DNA from: an uncultured Eubacteriales bacterium
Lineage (GTDB): Bacteria > Bacillota > Clostridia > Oscillospirales > CAG-272
DNA length: 20,884 nt
NCBI GenBank assembly: GCA_902491535.1
Contig: CABUHS010000033.1
Span: 1-20,884 of the forward strand
Direction of reading: 5' to 3'
Made by a program: the position numbers and the translations under genes
In this document: positions 14,529 to 20,884 of the stretch, in pieces
How positions within the stretch are numbered: the stretch's first letter is position 1
Layout of the letters: each line of letters begins with the position of its first letter
The notes under the pieces: model-generated
Database searches by the model: none
What the model was told of the DNA's origin: nothing
Seen by the model: only the letters and a program-made list of their open reading frames with translations

Positions 14529-15188
14529 TTATACCGACGGAGCGGGAACTATCTTTTCTTTGTGATAGATAAGATCTACGTCTTTTCTCCACTGAATCGG
14601 GGGATCAGTGTCCGGCCACGGCGCAAAGTGCTGCTCCATAAGCTCTCCCCAGCAATTGCCCGGCGTATTGTGTGTGTCAAGCTTTCCTTTAAAGCAGAGT
14701 CCGTCTGACGGATCGTTATCCTCAAGATAGTGGAACAAAAGATTTTCATGCATATATATAGCGCCGTGTTTGCCTCCTGAACCGGGTGTTTCTTCCTGCA
14801 TCTGATGATGATAGAAAATATATGAAGCGAGCATTTCCGGACGGATCTTCATAAGCATTCCGAAAGGCTTTGACGGACGGTGGCGCATCCAGTCGGTATC
14901 GTCTACGGGGCGGTTATAGTGGAAAATGTCATACATACGTATCCAGTATCTTTTCTCAGCTTCTCCGGGCCATGCTTCGAGCAGTCCGCTCATGTCTCCC
15001 CAGAGCTGCTCGGGAGTTATCTCAGAATCGTCTTTTGATTCATAATAGAGAAAAACGCGTTCTCTCCATGTCATTGCGCTTGCGGAAACTATGTGATCCG
15101 GCAGAACTGCGGCATTCATTGCATTTCCGAGGTCTTCTTTCCCGACACCGCTTCCAAGCTGTGCGGTATAAACTAAACGGTAGATCAT
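14529..15188 (-). CDS. Unnamed protein; apparent tandem rhamnose-mutarotase-like domains
   Basis: The product is 219 residues. The ATG at 15188 is preferred because AAAGGAAAT lies just upstream; the longer frame from 15269 would run through the promoter region. There is no signal peptide or membrane segment. The two halves align with each other: RVFLYYESKDD ... TPEQLWGDM ... WPGE ... YWIRMYDIFHY in half 1 (about 60-112) matches LLFHYLEDND ... TPGNCWGELM ... WPDT ... QWRKDVDLIYH in half 2 (about 150-212). Each half resembles the C-terminal portion of L-rhamnose mutarotase-like (RhaM) ferredoxin-fold domains, including the aromatic/acidic strand, the Trp helix and a final tyrosine/histidine. 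RhaM enzymes interconvert sugar anomers as dimers, so a duplicated chain could act as a built-in dimer. This is a pattern match by eye; the function is not established. Confidence 0.7.
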   Translation of the reverse strand: MIYRLVYTAQLGSGVGKEDLGNAMNAAVLPDHIVSASAMTWRERVFLYYESKDDSEITPEQLWGDMSGLLEAWPGEAEKRYWIRMYDIFHYNRPVDDTDWMRHRPSKPFGMLMKIRPEMLASYIFYHHQMQEETPGSGGKHGAIYMHENLLFHYLEDNDPSDGLCFKGKLDTHNTPGNCWGELMEQHFAPWPDTDPPIQWRKDVDLIYHKEKIVPAPSV

Positions 15189-15239
15189 TTTATATTTCCT
15201 TTCGGGTTGTCTTTTTCCCGGAATACGGGATTTTAAATA

Positions 15240-15268
15240 ATTGTAGCATATAAATACAGAAAAATCCA
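15240..15268 (-). promoter_or_regulatory. Possible promoter of the mutarotase-like gene
   Basis: On the minus strand, TACAAT (15240-15245) is preceded by TGGATT (15263-15268) at 17 bases. The region is AT-rich and the -35 is poor, so this is tentative. Confidence 0.35.
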
Positions 15269-15357
15269 TAGTTTTTGATTTTTTTCTTTTTAAATATGTC
15301 AGTTCTGTGTACTATGGGAGATTTTTTTGAAAATCGGTCGGATTTTTTAATATTTGC

Positions 15358-15386
15358 TTGCAAAAAATGATGTAAAAATGTATAAT
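15358..15386 (+). promoter_or_regulatory. Sigma-A promoter of the sulfite-reductase-like/ABC operon
   Basis: TTGCAA (15358-15363) and TATAAT (15381-15386) have a 17-base spacer. Transcription would begin near 15393, giving a leader of about 139 bases. Confidence 0.82.
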
Positions 15387-15422
15387 AAAATACGTATGAC
15401 ATTTTGGTATATATTTTCCGGA

Positions 15423-15479
15423 TCTGCGGATCTTTTGAGCGTTATGCGTGTCGCAGCAGTGTTAGACGCCTTCCGCAGA
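15423..15479 (+). promoter_or_regulatory. Candidate structured leader RNA with three nested helices
   Basis: TCTGCGGA (15423-15430) pairs perfectly with TCCGCAGA (15472-15479). Inside, GCGT (15439-15442) pairs with ACGC (15466-15469), and within that TGCG-TGT-CGCA (15445-15455) forms a hairpin. An alternative GATC-TGCG-GATC hairpin competes with the left arm. I recognise no cobalamin, SAM, FMN or other known riboswitch core motif. Confidence 0.45.
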
Positions 15480-15531
15480 CGGGTATACCTGCATAATTAA
15501 ATTTTTTATTTAAATGAGGAGTATTATACAT

Positions 15532-16464
15532 ATGAAGCTTACAAAAGAACAGATTCAGTCGGTCAAAGCACGCGGTTTTCTTCTTAATCGCGGTACGGAG
15601 AATTTTTCGGGACGTATAGTTCCGGTTGCCGGCGTTTACAGTGCCGAGGATCTTGCTTCCATATCCGAATGTGCAAAAAAATTCGGCAACGGCAAAGTCT
15701 GCTTTACGAGCAGACTTGCAGCCGAGATCGTCGGAATACCTTTTGAAAAGATAGATGAGGCAGACGCGTTTGCGCGCTCCCGCGGACTTTATTTCGGCGG
15801 AACAGGCGCAAAGGTCCGTCCGCTTACGAGCTGTAAGGGAACGACCTGCGTTTACGGAAATATTGATACCCAGAAGCTCGGAGCCGTCCTGCACGAAAAA
15901 TTCTATGTCGGTATGGCTGATGTAAAACTTCCGCATAAATTTAAGATCGGTGTCGGAGGTTGTCCGAACAGCTGTATGAAGCCGAGTCTCAACGATGTGG
16001 GAATCGAGGGGCTCTGTGAGTTTGAATTTGACAGTGAGCATTGCCGCGGATGTGCGAAATGCGCAGTTGAAACATGCTGCCCGTCGCGTGCTGTATCAAG
16101 GAATGACGGAAAGGTTTCGATAGATCCCGAAAAATGTCTTGACTGCGGTGTATGTATCGGAAAATGTCCGTTCGGAGCAGTGCCGAAAAACGGAAAATCC
16201 GTATGTGCGGTTTATGTCGGCGGTACATGGGGAAAATACCGCAGAGAGGGGACAAGACTTTCGCGCACATTCAACGAGGAAGAAATACCGGAGCTTGTGG
16301 AAAAGATAATGCTGTGGTTTAAGGACAATGCTTTTGCAAAAGAACGTCTCGGCAAAGCGATAGACCGCATCGGCACGGAGGAGCTTGAGAAAGCGCTGTT
16401 TTCAGATGACCTTATCGCACGCCGCGACGAGATCCTTGCTGCCGATATAAAGCAGAGAGGTTGA
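15532..16464 (+). CDS. Small sulfite-reductase-like protein with a 2x[4Fe-4S] ferredoxin domain
   Basis: The product is 310 residues. The ATG at 15532 has GAGGAG 10 bases upstream; an earlier ATG at 15514 has none. After an N-terminal NIR/SIR ferredoxin-like half-domain, the siroheme/4Fe-4S region carries TSCKGTTCVYG (Cys101, Cys106) and GVGGCPNSCMKPSLND (Cys144, Cys148). The first pair is C-x4-C rather than the C-x5-C of classical sulfite and nitrite reductases; the second pair is the usual C-x3-C. Residues 171-212 hold two ferredoxin clusters (Cys171, 174, 177, 182/183 and Cys202, 205, 208, 212). It is much smaller than assimilatory enzymes and closer to AsrC or the dissimilatory-like proteins of anaerobes. 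The reaction is unknown. It is the first gene of an operon with a metal-chelate-type importer (15-base gap). Confidence 0.85.
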   Translation: MKLTKEQIQSVKARGFLLNRGTENFSGRIVPVAGVYSAEDLASISECAKKFGNGKVCFTSRLAAEIVGIPFEKIDEADAFARSRGLYFGGTGAKVRPLTSCKGTTCVYGNIDTQKLGAVLHEKFYVGMADVKLPHKFKIGVGGCPNSCMKPSLNDVGIEGLCEFEFDSEHCRGCAKCAVETCCPSRAVSRNDGKVSIDPEKCLDCGVCIGKCPFGAVPKNGKSVCAVYVGGTWGKYRREGTRLSRTFNEEEIPELVEKIMLWFKDNAFAKERLGKAIDRIGTEELEKALFSDDLIARRDEILAADIKQRG

Positions 16465-16479
16465 GGAGAAAAAAACGAA

Positions 16480-17484
16480 ATGACAGGATCAATAAAGCTG
16501 ATCTGTAAATTCGGAAAAGCCGCTCTTATCGCTGTGCTTGCAGGAATTACGGCAGCCGCTTTTGCCGCCTGCGGTAATTCTGCCGGCGGTACGGACGGTC
16601 AGACTGCATCAAAAAATGACGGATCAACAGAGCAGGTGTCTGCCGCGGATACCTCCGAAGAAAATAATAAAGCGTGGGACGGAAAAACGGCGGTGCTGTT
16701 TTCCTCGCTCGCAGAGATATGGAAGGAAGCCGGAGGCGATATTGATATCACCGTCGGTGAGACGGTCGAGAGGGGCTTTGCCGCGCCCGGTGTCGCGCTT
16801 GTCGATGACGGGGCGGGAAAGACGGTCAACACCGAACTGCTGCTCTCGCTCGAGCCTGAGCTTGTTATCTGCTCGGCGGACATTCCCGCTCAGGTCGAAG
16901 CCGCACAGGTGGTTCAGAAAGCCGGAATCAAGACGTTGGTTCTTCATGTTGAGAGCTTTTCCGATTATCTTGACGCGCTGGAGCGTATGACCGAAATAAC
17001 CGGAAACAGCGGCGCATACAATAAAGGACTTGAACTGAAAAGCAGGATAGATGAGATAATTTCCGATCCTTCGCTTACTGCGGCTAAGCAGCCGAAAATA
17101 CTGTTCGTCAGAGCAGGTTCTACCGATTCTTCGACAAAGGCCAAAGATGCCTCAGATCATTTTGCATGTGCTATGCTCGAAGAGCTGGGATGTGTAAATA
17201 TAATATCGGAAGCACCTTTGCTCGCCGAAGGACTTAATACAGAGGCGGTGCTTGCCGCCGATCCGGATTTTATATTTTTCTCACTCATGGGAAATGAAAC
17301 AGCTGCGCGCGATCATGTCGGGGAGCTTATCGGAACCGACGCATGGCAGCAGCTTACGGCGGTAAAGGAGGGCAGGACGTTTATCCTGCCTAAGGAACTT
17401 TTTCATTTCAAGCCGTGTTCCAGATGGGGCGAGGCTTACAAATATCTTGCCGATCTTCTGACCGGTAAGACTTCTAATGAATAA
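16480..17484 (+). CDS. ABC transporter substrate-binding lipoprotein (siderophore/heme/cobalamin type)
   Basis: This 334-residue protein starts behind GAGGAG. A basic and hydrophobic leader ends in AAFAAC, so Cys31 is the likely lipidated residue, and a Ser/Asp/Gly-rich linker (32-65) follows. The mature part has the helical-backbone fold of BtuF/FecB-like proteins: SLAEIWKEAGGDIDITVG, LLLSLEPELVICSADIPAQVEAAQ, GIKTLVLHVESFSDYLDALERM, and a late lobe NTEAVLAADPDFIFFSLMGNE, with ending HFKPCSRWGEAYKYLADLL. Such proteins capture metal chelates outside the membrane and deliver them to a FecCD permease, which follows after 3 bases (double stop TAATAA). The ligand cannot be told from sequence. The sulfite-reductase-like partner makes a tetrapyrrole (heme, siroheme-like or corrinoid) or iron an attractive guess. 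Confidence 0.92.
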   Translation: MTGSIKLICKFGKAALIAVLAGITAAAFAACGNSAGGTDGQTASKNDGSTEQVSAADTSEENNKAWDGKTAVLFSSLAEIWKEAGGDIDITVGETVERGFAAPGVALVDDGAGKTVNTELLLSLEPELVICSADIPAQVEAAQVVQKAGIKTLVLHVESFSDYLDALERMTEITGNSGAYNKGLELKSRIDEIISDPSLTAAKQPKILFVRAGSTDSSTKAKDASDHFACAMLEELGCVNIISEAPLLAEGLNTEAVLAADPDFIFFSLMGNETAARDHVGELIGTDAWQQLTAVKEGRTFILPKELFHFKPCSRWGEAYKYLADLLTGKTSNE

Positions 17485-17487
17485 TAA

Positions 17488-18483
17488 ATGAATAAAAAAA
17501 GATATTTATGTCTTATTGCGGTACTGTCAGCTGCACTTATTATGTCGGCGTCAGCGTCGCTCACCGTAGGTCCTGCGGGACTTTCGGTCGGTCAGCTTAT
17601 CGGAGCTATGCGCGATCCTGACGGAAACCGCGCAGTGTATACGATCTTATGCTCGATACGTTTTCCGCGCATGCTTGCGGCGCTTATCGGCGGAGCAGGA
17701 CTTTCGCTGTCCGGTGTGATACTTCAGAGCGTTACGGGAAATCCGCTTGCGGGACCGAATACGATCGGTGTAAATGCAGGAGCTGGACTTGCGGCTGTTG
17801 TCTGTCTGTATTTTTTTCCGCACGCATCAGGATCGCTTCCTGTTGCTGCCTTCTTCGGGGCATTTATCACGCTGTGGCTGATACTGTCGGTTGCGTGCGC
17901 TTCGGGAAACGGAAAGGCGACCGTCATTATGGCGGGAATTGCCTGTACGTCTCTTTTTCAGGCGATAATATCGTTTATAACCGTACTCGATACCGATGTG
18001 CTTTCGGTATATTCATCGTTTTCACTCGGAAGTTTTTCGGGAGTTTCGTCGGAGCAGCTTGCTGTGCCGGGAATACTTGTTTTTATCTGCTTTTTTGCCG
18101 CGCTGTCCCTCTCGGGCAGAATAACCGCGCTTTCGCTCGGAGATACCGTCGCGTCGTCGCTCGGTATAAGAGTCGGACTGTGCAGAACCGTATGTCTTAT
18201 GCTTGCGAGCCTGAGCGCGGCTTCGGTAATAAGCTATGCCGGACTTCTCGGATTTGTCGGACTTGTTGTTCCGCATATGGCAAGACGGCTTGCCGGTAAC
18301 GCGGTTCACCGTCAGATAACCGTATCCGCATTTCTCGGAGCTATCCTGCTTCTGTGTGCCGATCTGATCGGAAGAACCCTGTTTTCTCCGTCGGAAATAT
18401 CGGTAGGAATACTTATGGCTATGATAGGCGCTCCTTTCTTCTTTATTCTTTTGCTGAAAAGGAGGCATATGCCCGATGCTTGA
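17488..18483 (+). CDS. FecCD-family ABC transporter permease
   Basis: This 331-residue polytopic membrane protein shows the family signatures: FPRMLAALIGGAGLSLSGVILQSVTGNPLAGPNTIGVNAGAGLAAV (residues about 57-102), with the conserved RxxAAxxxGAxLxxSGxxxQ-like pattern, and GLLGFVGLVVPHMARRLAGNAVHR (about 256-279), the coupling-helix region that contacts the ATPase. About ten transmembrane helices are expected. It begins 3 bases after the binding-protein stop with only a weak ribosome binding site, indicating translational coupling, and overlaps the ATPase gene by 8 bases. Confidence 0.95.
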   Translation: MNKKRYLCLIAVLSAALIMSASASLTVGPAGLSVGQLIGAMRDPDGNRAVYTILCSIRFPRMLAALIGGAGLSLSGVILQSVTGNPLAGPNTIGVNAGAGLAAVVCLYFFPHASGSLPVAAFFGAFITLWLILSVACASGNGKATVIMAGIACTSLFQAIISFITVLDTDVLSVYSSFSLGSFSGVSSEQLAVPGILVFICFFAALSLSGRITALSLGDTVASSLGIRVGLCRTVCLMLASLSAASVISYAGLLGFVGLVVPHMARRLAGNAVHRQITVSAFLGAILLLCADLIGRTLFSPSEISVGILMAMIGAPFFFILLLKRRHMPDA

Positions 18484-19222
18484 ATGGAACGGAATTTCGG
18501 TCGTACTTGAAAAAAAGCGTGTGCTTGACGGCGTCTCTTTCAGGGCGGAGGAAGGAAAGATAACCGTACTTATGGGCAGGAACGGCAGCGGAAAGTCAAC
18601 ATTGCTCGGCTGCTGCTTCGGAACAGTTCCGTACAGCGGTCGGATATATCTCTGCGGTGAGGATATCCGGAGAATATCTCCGAGGATACGCGCGAGAAAG
18701 CTTGCGCTTTTTCCTCAGATACTTCCGCAGACAGAGCTTACGGCTTTCGCGCTTGTCTCGCTCGGCCGCACTCCGTATACAGGCAGTGCAGGAATACTTT
18801 CAGAGGCGGACAGGGCGGAGGTCGTTAAAGCGATGAAGCTTGTGGGAGCGGACGGATATGCCGACCGCACTGTAAGCACGCTGTCCGGAGGAGAACGCCA
18901 GCGTGTATATCTTGCTATGATGCTCGCCCAGGGATCGTCATGTCTGCTGCTCGACGAGCCGTCCGCTTTTTTGGATGCCGGCGCACGGCGCGAGCTTTAT
19001 GGGATCTGCCGTATGCTTCGCGACAGCGGAAAAACTGTCGTTATGGTCATGCACGACATAAATGAAGCCGCCGCGCTGGCTGACAGTATCGCCGTAATGG
19101 ACGGCGGACGGCTGATATGCAGCGGGACGGCAGAGCAGGTGCTTTCGTCGGATATACCAAAGCGCATTTACGGTCTTGAGCGTTATACCGCCGTAGAGGA
19201 CGGAAGAACTTTTTTTCTCTGA
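18476..19222 (+). CDS. ABC transporter ATPase (FecE/BtuD type)
   Basis: This 248-residue ATPase has all motifs intact: Walker A GRNGSGKST (about residues 35-43), Q-loop FPQ, signature LSGGERQ (about 138-144), Walker B CLLLDEP and switch His in MHDINEAA. It energises the preceding permease. The ATG at 18476 lies inside the last codons of the permease gene and is preceded by AGGAGG within that gene. An ATG at 18469 runs straight into a stop, so 18476 is the start. It completes the binding-protein/permease/ATPase set and ends the operon before the terminator at 19366. Confidence 0.96.
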   Translation: MLEWNGISVVLEKKRVLDGVSFRAEEGKITVLMGRNGSGKSTLLGCCFGTVPYSGRIYLCGEDIRRISPRIRARKLALFPQILPQTELTAFALVSLGRTPYTGSAGILSEADRAEVVKAMKLVGADGYADRTVSTLSGGERQRVYLAMMLAQGSSCLLLDEPSAFLDAGARRELYGICRMLRDSGKTVVMVMHDINEAAALADSIAVMDGGRLICSGTAEQVLSSDIPKRIYGLERYTAVEDGRTFFL

Positions 19223-19365
19223 CTTTAGTTACGGTATGAATTTTAAACCCGGTGAGTTTGCGGGAATGGCAGGCTACTTTTAATGTATTTGGCGGTCCGT
19301 TTTACTGCATGTTAAATCAGAGCTTCTTTTTCTCTTGTTCTGACTATATTATGTATTAAAAAATC

Positions 19366-19412
19366 AGAACTGCCGTTCTTCCGCCGACGCGGATCTGCGA
19401 CAGTTCTTTTTT
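19366..19412 (+). terminator. Rho-independent terminator of the sulfite-reductase-like/ABC operon
   Basis: AGAACTG (19366-19372) pairs with CAGTTCT (19401-19407). An inner CCGC-CGAC-GCGG hairpin and a run of six Ts complete the structure. Confidence 0.8.
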
Positions 19413-19507
19413 ATAATTTATAGTTTTATATATGGTACGGTTTTATGGTATTTATAATGATTTAAGGTTCTGTTTTCTTCTTTTTTAATAAAAATAAATG
19501 TTTTCTC

Positions 19508-19539
19508 TTGAAATATCGGTCGGAATATGTTAGTATAAT
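19508..19539 (+). promoter_or_regulatory. Possible promoter of the D-lyxose isomerase gene
   Basis: TATAAT (19534-19539) is perfect, but the nearest -35-like TTGAAA (19508-19513) is 20 bases away instead of 17. The over-long spacer contains ATCGGTCGGA, so activator-dependent transcription is conceivable. Confidence 0.45.
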
Positions 19540-19590
19540 TATATAAATCATGCGTTTGATCAATTACATATATTCAGGAGGAAAGATCAC

Positions 19591-20280
19591 ATGAAACGTT
19601 CAGAAATAAACAAGATCATTGTTGACGCTCTCGAGTTCGCCGATAAGATGAATTTCAGACTCCCGCCGTTCGCGCGCTGGACTCCGGAGCAGTGGGCTGC
19701 TGTAGCAGATAACAGAGAGTATGATGAGATCCGCGACAATATGCTCGGATGGGATATTACCGATTTCGGAAGCGGTGACTATCATAAGATAGGCCTGCTT
19801 ATGTTTACTATCCGCAACGGTAACTACGGCATGGATAAGTATACAAAGCCGTATGCTGAAAAGATGCTTATCACCGAGGAAAAGCAGGTTACACCTTTCC
19901 ACTTCCACAGAATGAAGATGGAGGACATTATAAACCGCGGCGGAGCAGATCTTGTTGTTCAGCTTTACAATGCGACCGAAGATGAAGCGCATTTTGCAGA
20001 TACTCCTGTCCATGTCAGCATGGACGGACGTAACTTTGAGCTTCCCGCCGGAAGTCTTATCCGTGTAAAACCCGGAGAAAGCATCACACTTCTTCCCGGA
20101 TGCTATCACAGCTTCTGGGCTGAGGGCGGCACGGTACTTATCGGAGAGGTATCGAAGGTTAACGATGACCGCATCGACAACCGCTTCTACGAGCAGACAG
20201 GACGTTTCCCTAAGATCGAGGAGGATGAAAAGCCGATAACTCTTCTCAGTATGGACTACAGCGAGGGCTGTAACGTCTGA
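19591..20280 (+). CDS. D-lyxose ketol-isomerase
   Basis: The product is 229 residues, starting behind a strong AGGAGG. It matches the cupin-fold D-lyxose isomerase family (E. coli O157/YdaE type): RWTPEQW near the start, VTPFHFHRMKMEDIINRGGADLVVQLY and LLPGCYHSFWAEGGTVLIGEVSKVNDD. His104, His106, Glu111 and His173 are the expected Mn2+ ligands. These enzymes interconvert D-lyxose and D-xylulose, and many also act on D-mannose/D-fructose. D-xylulose would be a substrate for a xylulokinase; the FGGY kinase 16 kb upstream could in principle serve, but they are not in one operon. The gene is a single unit between the ABC-operon terminator and a perfect palindromic terminator. The length is normal for the family. 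Confidence 0.93.
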   Translation: MKRSEINKIIVDALEFADKMNFRLPPFARWTPEQWAAVADNREYDEIRDNMLGWDITDFGSGDYHKIGLLMFTIRNGNYGMDKYTKPYAEKMLITEEKQVTPFHFHRMKMEDIINRGGADLVVQLYNATEDEAHFADTPVHVSMDGRNFELPAGSLIRVKPGESITLLPGCYHSFWAEGGTVLIGEVSKVNDDRIDNRFYEQTGRFPKIEEDEKPITLLSMDYSEGCNV

Positions 20281-20293
20281 GTTTGAAATGCAG

Positions 20294-20325
20294 AAAAGCA
20301 ATACCGGATATCCGGTATTGCTTTT
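20294..20325. terminator. Perfect 32-base palindromic bidirectional terminator
   Basis: AAAAGCAATACCGGAT (20294-20309) is followed immediately by its exact reverse complement (20310-20325). T-runs flank the stem on both strands, so it can end both the lyxose isomerase and the convergent HAD gene. Confidence 0.9.
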
Positions 20326-20345
20326 TATATATATGTCGGTCAGGC

Positions 20346-20884
20346 TTATTTTTCGGATACGGACTGTAAAAAATCTGTTAGTTCGCTCCAGTGACGGATA
20401 TGAAGCATATCGCACGACGGCTGTGATTCCCGTTCTTTATCCCGGTACGGACATTCTATACTGCTGTCATACCATACAGGGAAGATACCGGTTCCTGACG
20501 CGCCTTCAATATCGGCATTCGGATTGTCTCCGCAGAACCAGATATTTTCCGGATCAAGTCCGGATTTTTTTATTGCAAGTCTGAATATCATAGGATCCGG
20601 CTTGCGGAACATATAATCTCCCGAGGTAATTACGAATTCCATTTTACTTTCGGGAATAAGCCGTGAAATTCTTTCTGAAAGTGCTTTACCCGACATTGTG
20701 AGATTGCTTATTACTGCTGTTCTGATTCCGAGAGCGTAAAGCGATGAAAGCATTTCGGAAACTCCGGGCATCTTAGCGCCGGGTGTTTCGGCATTCCAGA
20801 ATACGGTTTCGGCCTGACTGTACGGTATAGATAGCTCTATACGCAGATATTCAAGAAAAAATTTTGCTGCGATGTATCCCGGAA
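20346..20884 (-). CDS. HAD-family hydrolase, C-terminal part (runs off right edge)
   Basis: The minus-strand frame is open from the right edge to the stop at 20346 (about 178 residues). It shows HAD motif 2 (TAVISNLT), motif 3 Lys in FRKPDPMIFRLAIKKSGL, and motif 4 IWFCGDNPNADIEGASGTGI. The N-terminal DxD nucleophile motif lies outside the window. The visible upstream part (FFLEYLRIEL ... ETVFWNAETPGAKMPGVSEML) is the helical cap leading to the core. Such enzymes are phosphatases of small metabolites; the substrate is unknown. The gene converges on the lyxose isomerase gene with the shared palindrome between them. Confidence 0.9.
   Translation of the reverse strand, partial: PGYIAAKFFLEYLRIELSIPYSQAETVFWNAETPGAKMPGVSEMLSSLYALGIRTAVISNLTMSGKALSERISRLIPESKMEFVITSGDYMFRKPDPMIFRLAIKKSGLDPENIWFCGDNPNADIEGASGTGIFPVWYDSSIECPYRDKERESQPSCDMLHIRHWSELTDFLQSVSEK

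Larger units (their letters stand above)
15189..15531 (+). other. Divergent regulatory region between the mutarotase-like and sulfite-reductase-like genes
   Basis: This 343-base gap contains no gene. It holds a possible minus-strand promoter (15240-15268), the word ATCGGTCGGA (15334-15343), a strong plus-strand promoter (15358-15386) and a structured leader (15423-15479) before the plus-strand operon. Confidence 0.8.
19223..19590 (+). other. Intergenic region between the ABC operon and the lyxose isomerase gene
   Basis: This 368-base AT-rich gap has no gene. It holds the operon terminator (19366-19412), the word ATCGGTCGGA (19515-19524), and a -10-like TATAAT (19534-19539) for the next gene. 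The stretch 19223-19365 shows nothing I can name. Confidence 0.7.

Noticed and set aside
15393..15531. Cobalamin riboswitch upstream of an importer operon
   Set aside because: The leader is too short and lacks the conserved B12-box-like core. Only an unclassified helical structure can be supported.

Overview
The window looks like chromosome from an anaerobic Firmicute of the class Clostridia, probably a gut-type Oscillospiraceae/Ruminococcaceae-like organism. The evidence is intermediate GC, strong AGGAGG-type ribosome binding sites, near-consensus sigma-A promoters with 17-base spacers, the gene orders DUF177-rpmF and DUF512-der-plsY, zinc-ribbon forms of ribosomal proteins L28 and L32, and an oxygen-sensitive Fe-S/siroheme-type protein. 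The species cannot be fixed from sequence alone. I see no rRNA, tRNA, CRISPR array, transposase or phage gene.

Layout. (1) 1-1349: a VanZ-like gene runs off the left edge on the minus strand, divergent from a secreted, membrane-anchored beta-repeat surface protein. (2) 1442-5771: a four-gene sugar cassette encodes an archaeal-type triosephosphate-isomerase-like enzyme, an FGGY sugar kinase, an L-fucose/L-arabinose-isomerase-fold protein and an alpha/beta hydrolase. No aldolase or transporter is present, so the substrate is open. (3) 5863-6878: a consensus promoter, the DUF177 zinc protein, rpmF (L32) and a terminator. (4) 6888-10520: two hairpin-forming 70-base repeats, then DUF512 (PDZ plus radical-SAM-like), der and plsY. 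(5) 10521-12331: a long structured leader with two possible promoters, rpmB (L28), and a DUF6873-like protein carrying an in-frame 21-base tandem repeat. (6) 12527-15188, minus strand: a Na+/phosphate symporter with a PhoU-like tail, and an unnamed protein that appears to be a tandem duplication of a rhamnose-mutarotase-like domain. (7) 15358-19412: one operon with a consensus promoter, a structured leader, a small sulfite-reductase-like ferredoxin protein and a complete binding-protein/permease/ATPase importer of the siderophore/heme/cobalamin type, closed by a terminator. (8) 19508-20325: a single-gene D-lyxose isomerase unit ending in a perfect 32-base palindrome shared with the convergent HAD phosphatase gene that runs off the right edge.

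How it fits together. The housekeeping blocks (L32, Der, PlsY, L28) are ordinary. Accessory interest lies in scattered pentose/deoxy-sugar chemistry (isomerase-fold protein, FGGY kinase, TIM paralogue, double mutarotase-like protein, lyxose isomerase) and in the sulfite-reductase-like/metal-chelate-uptake operon. That operon's leader can fold into three nested helices matching no riboswitch I recognise. A 10-base word (ATCGGTCGGA) is shared by the promoter regions of that operon and of the lyxose isomerase.
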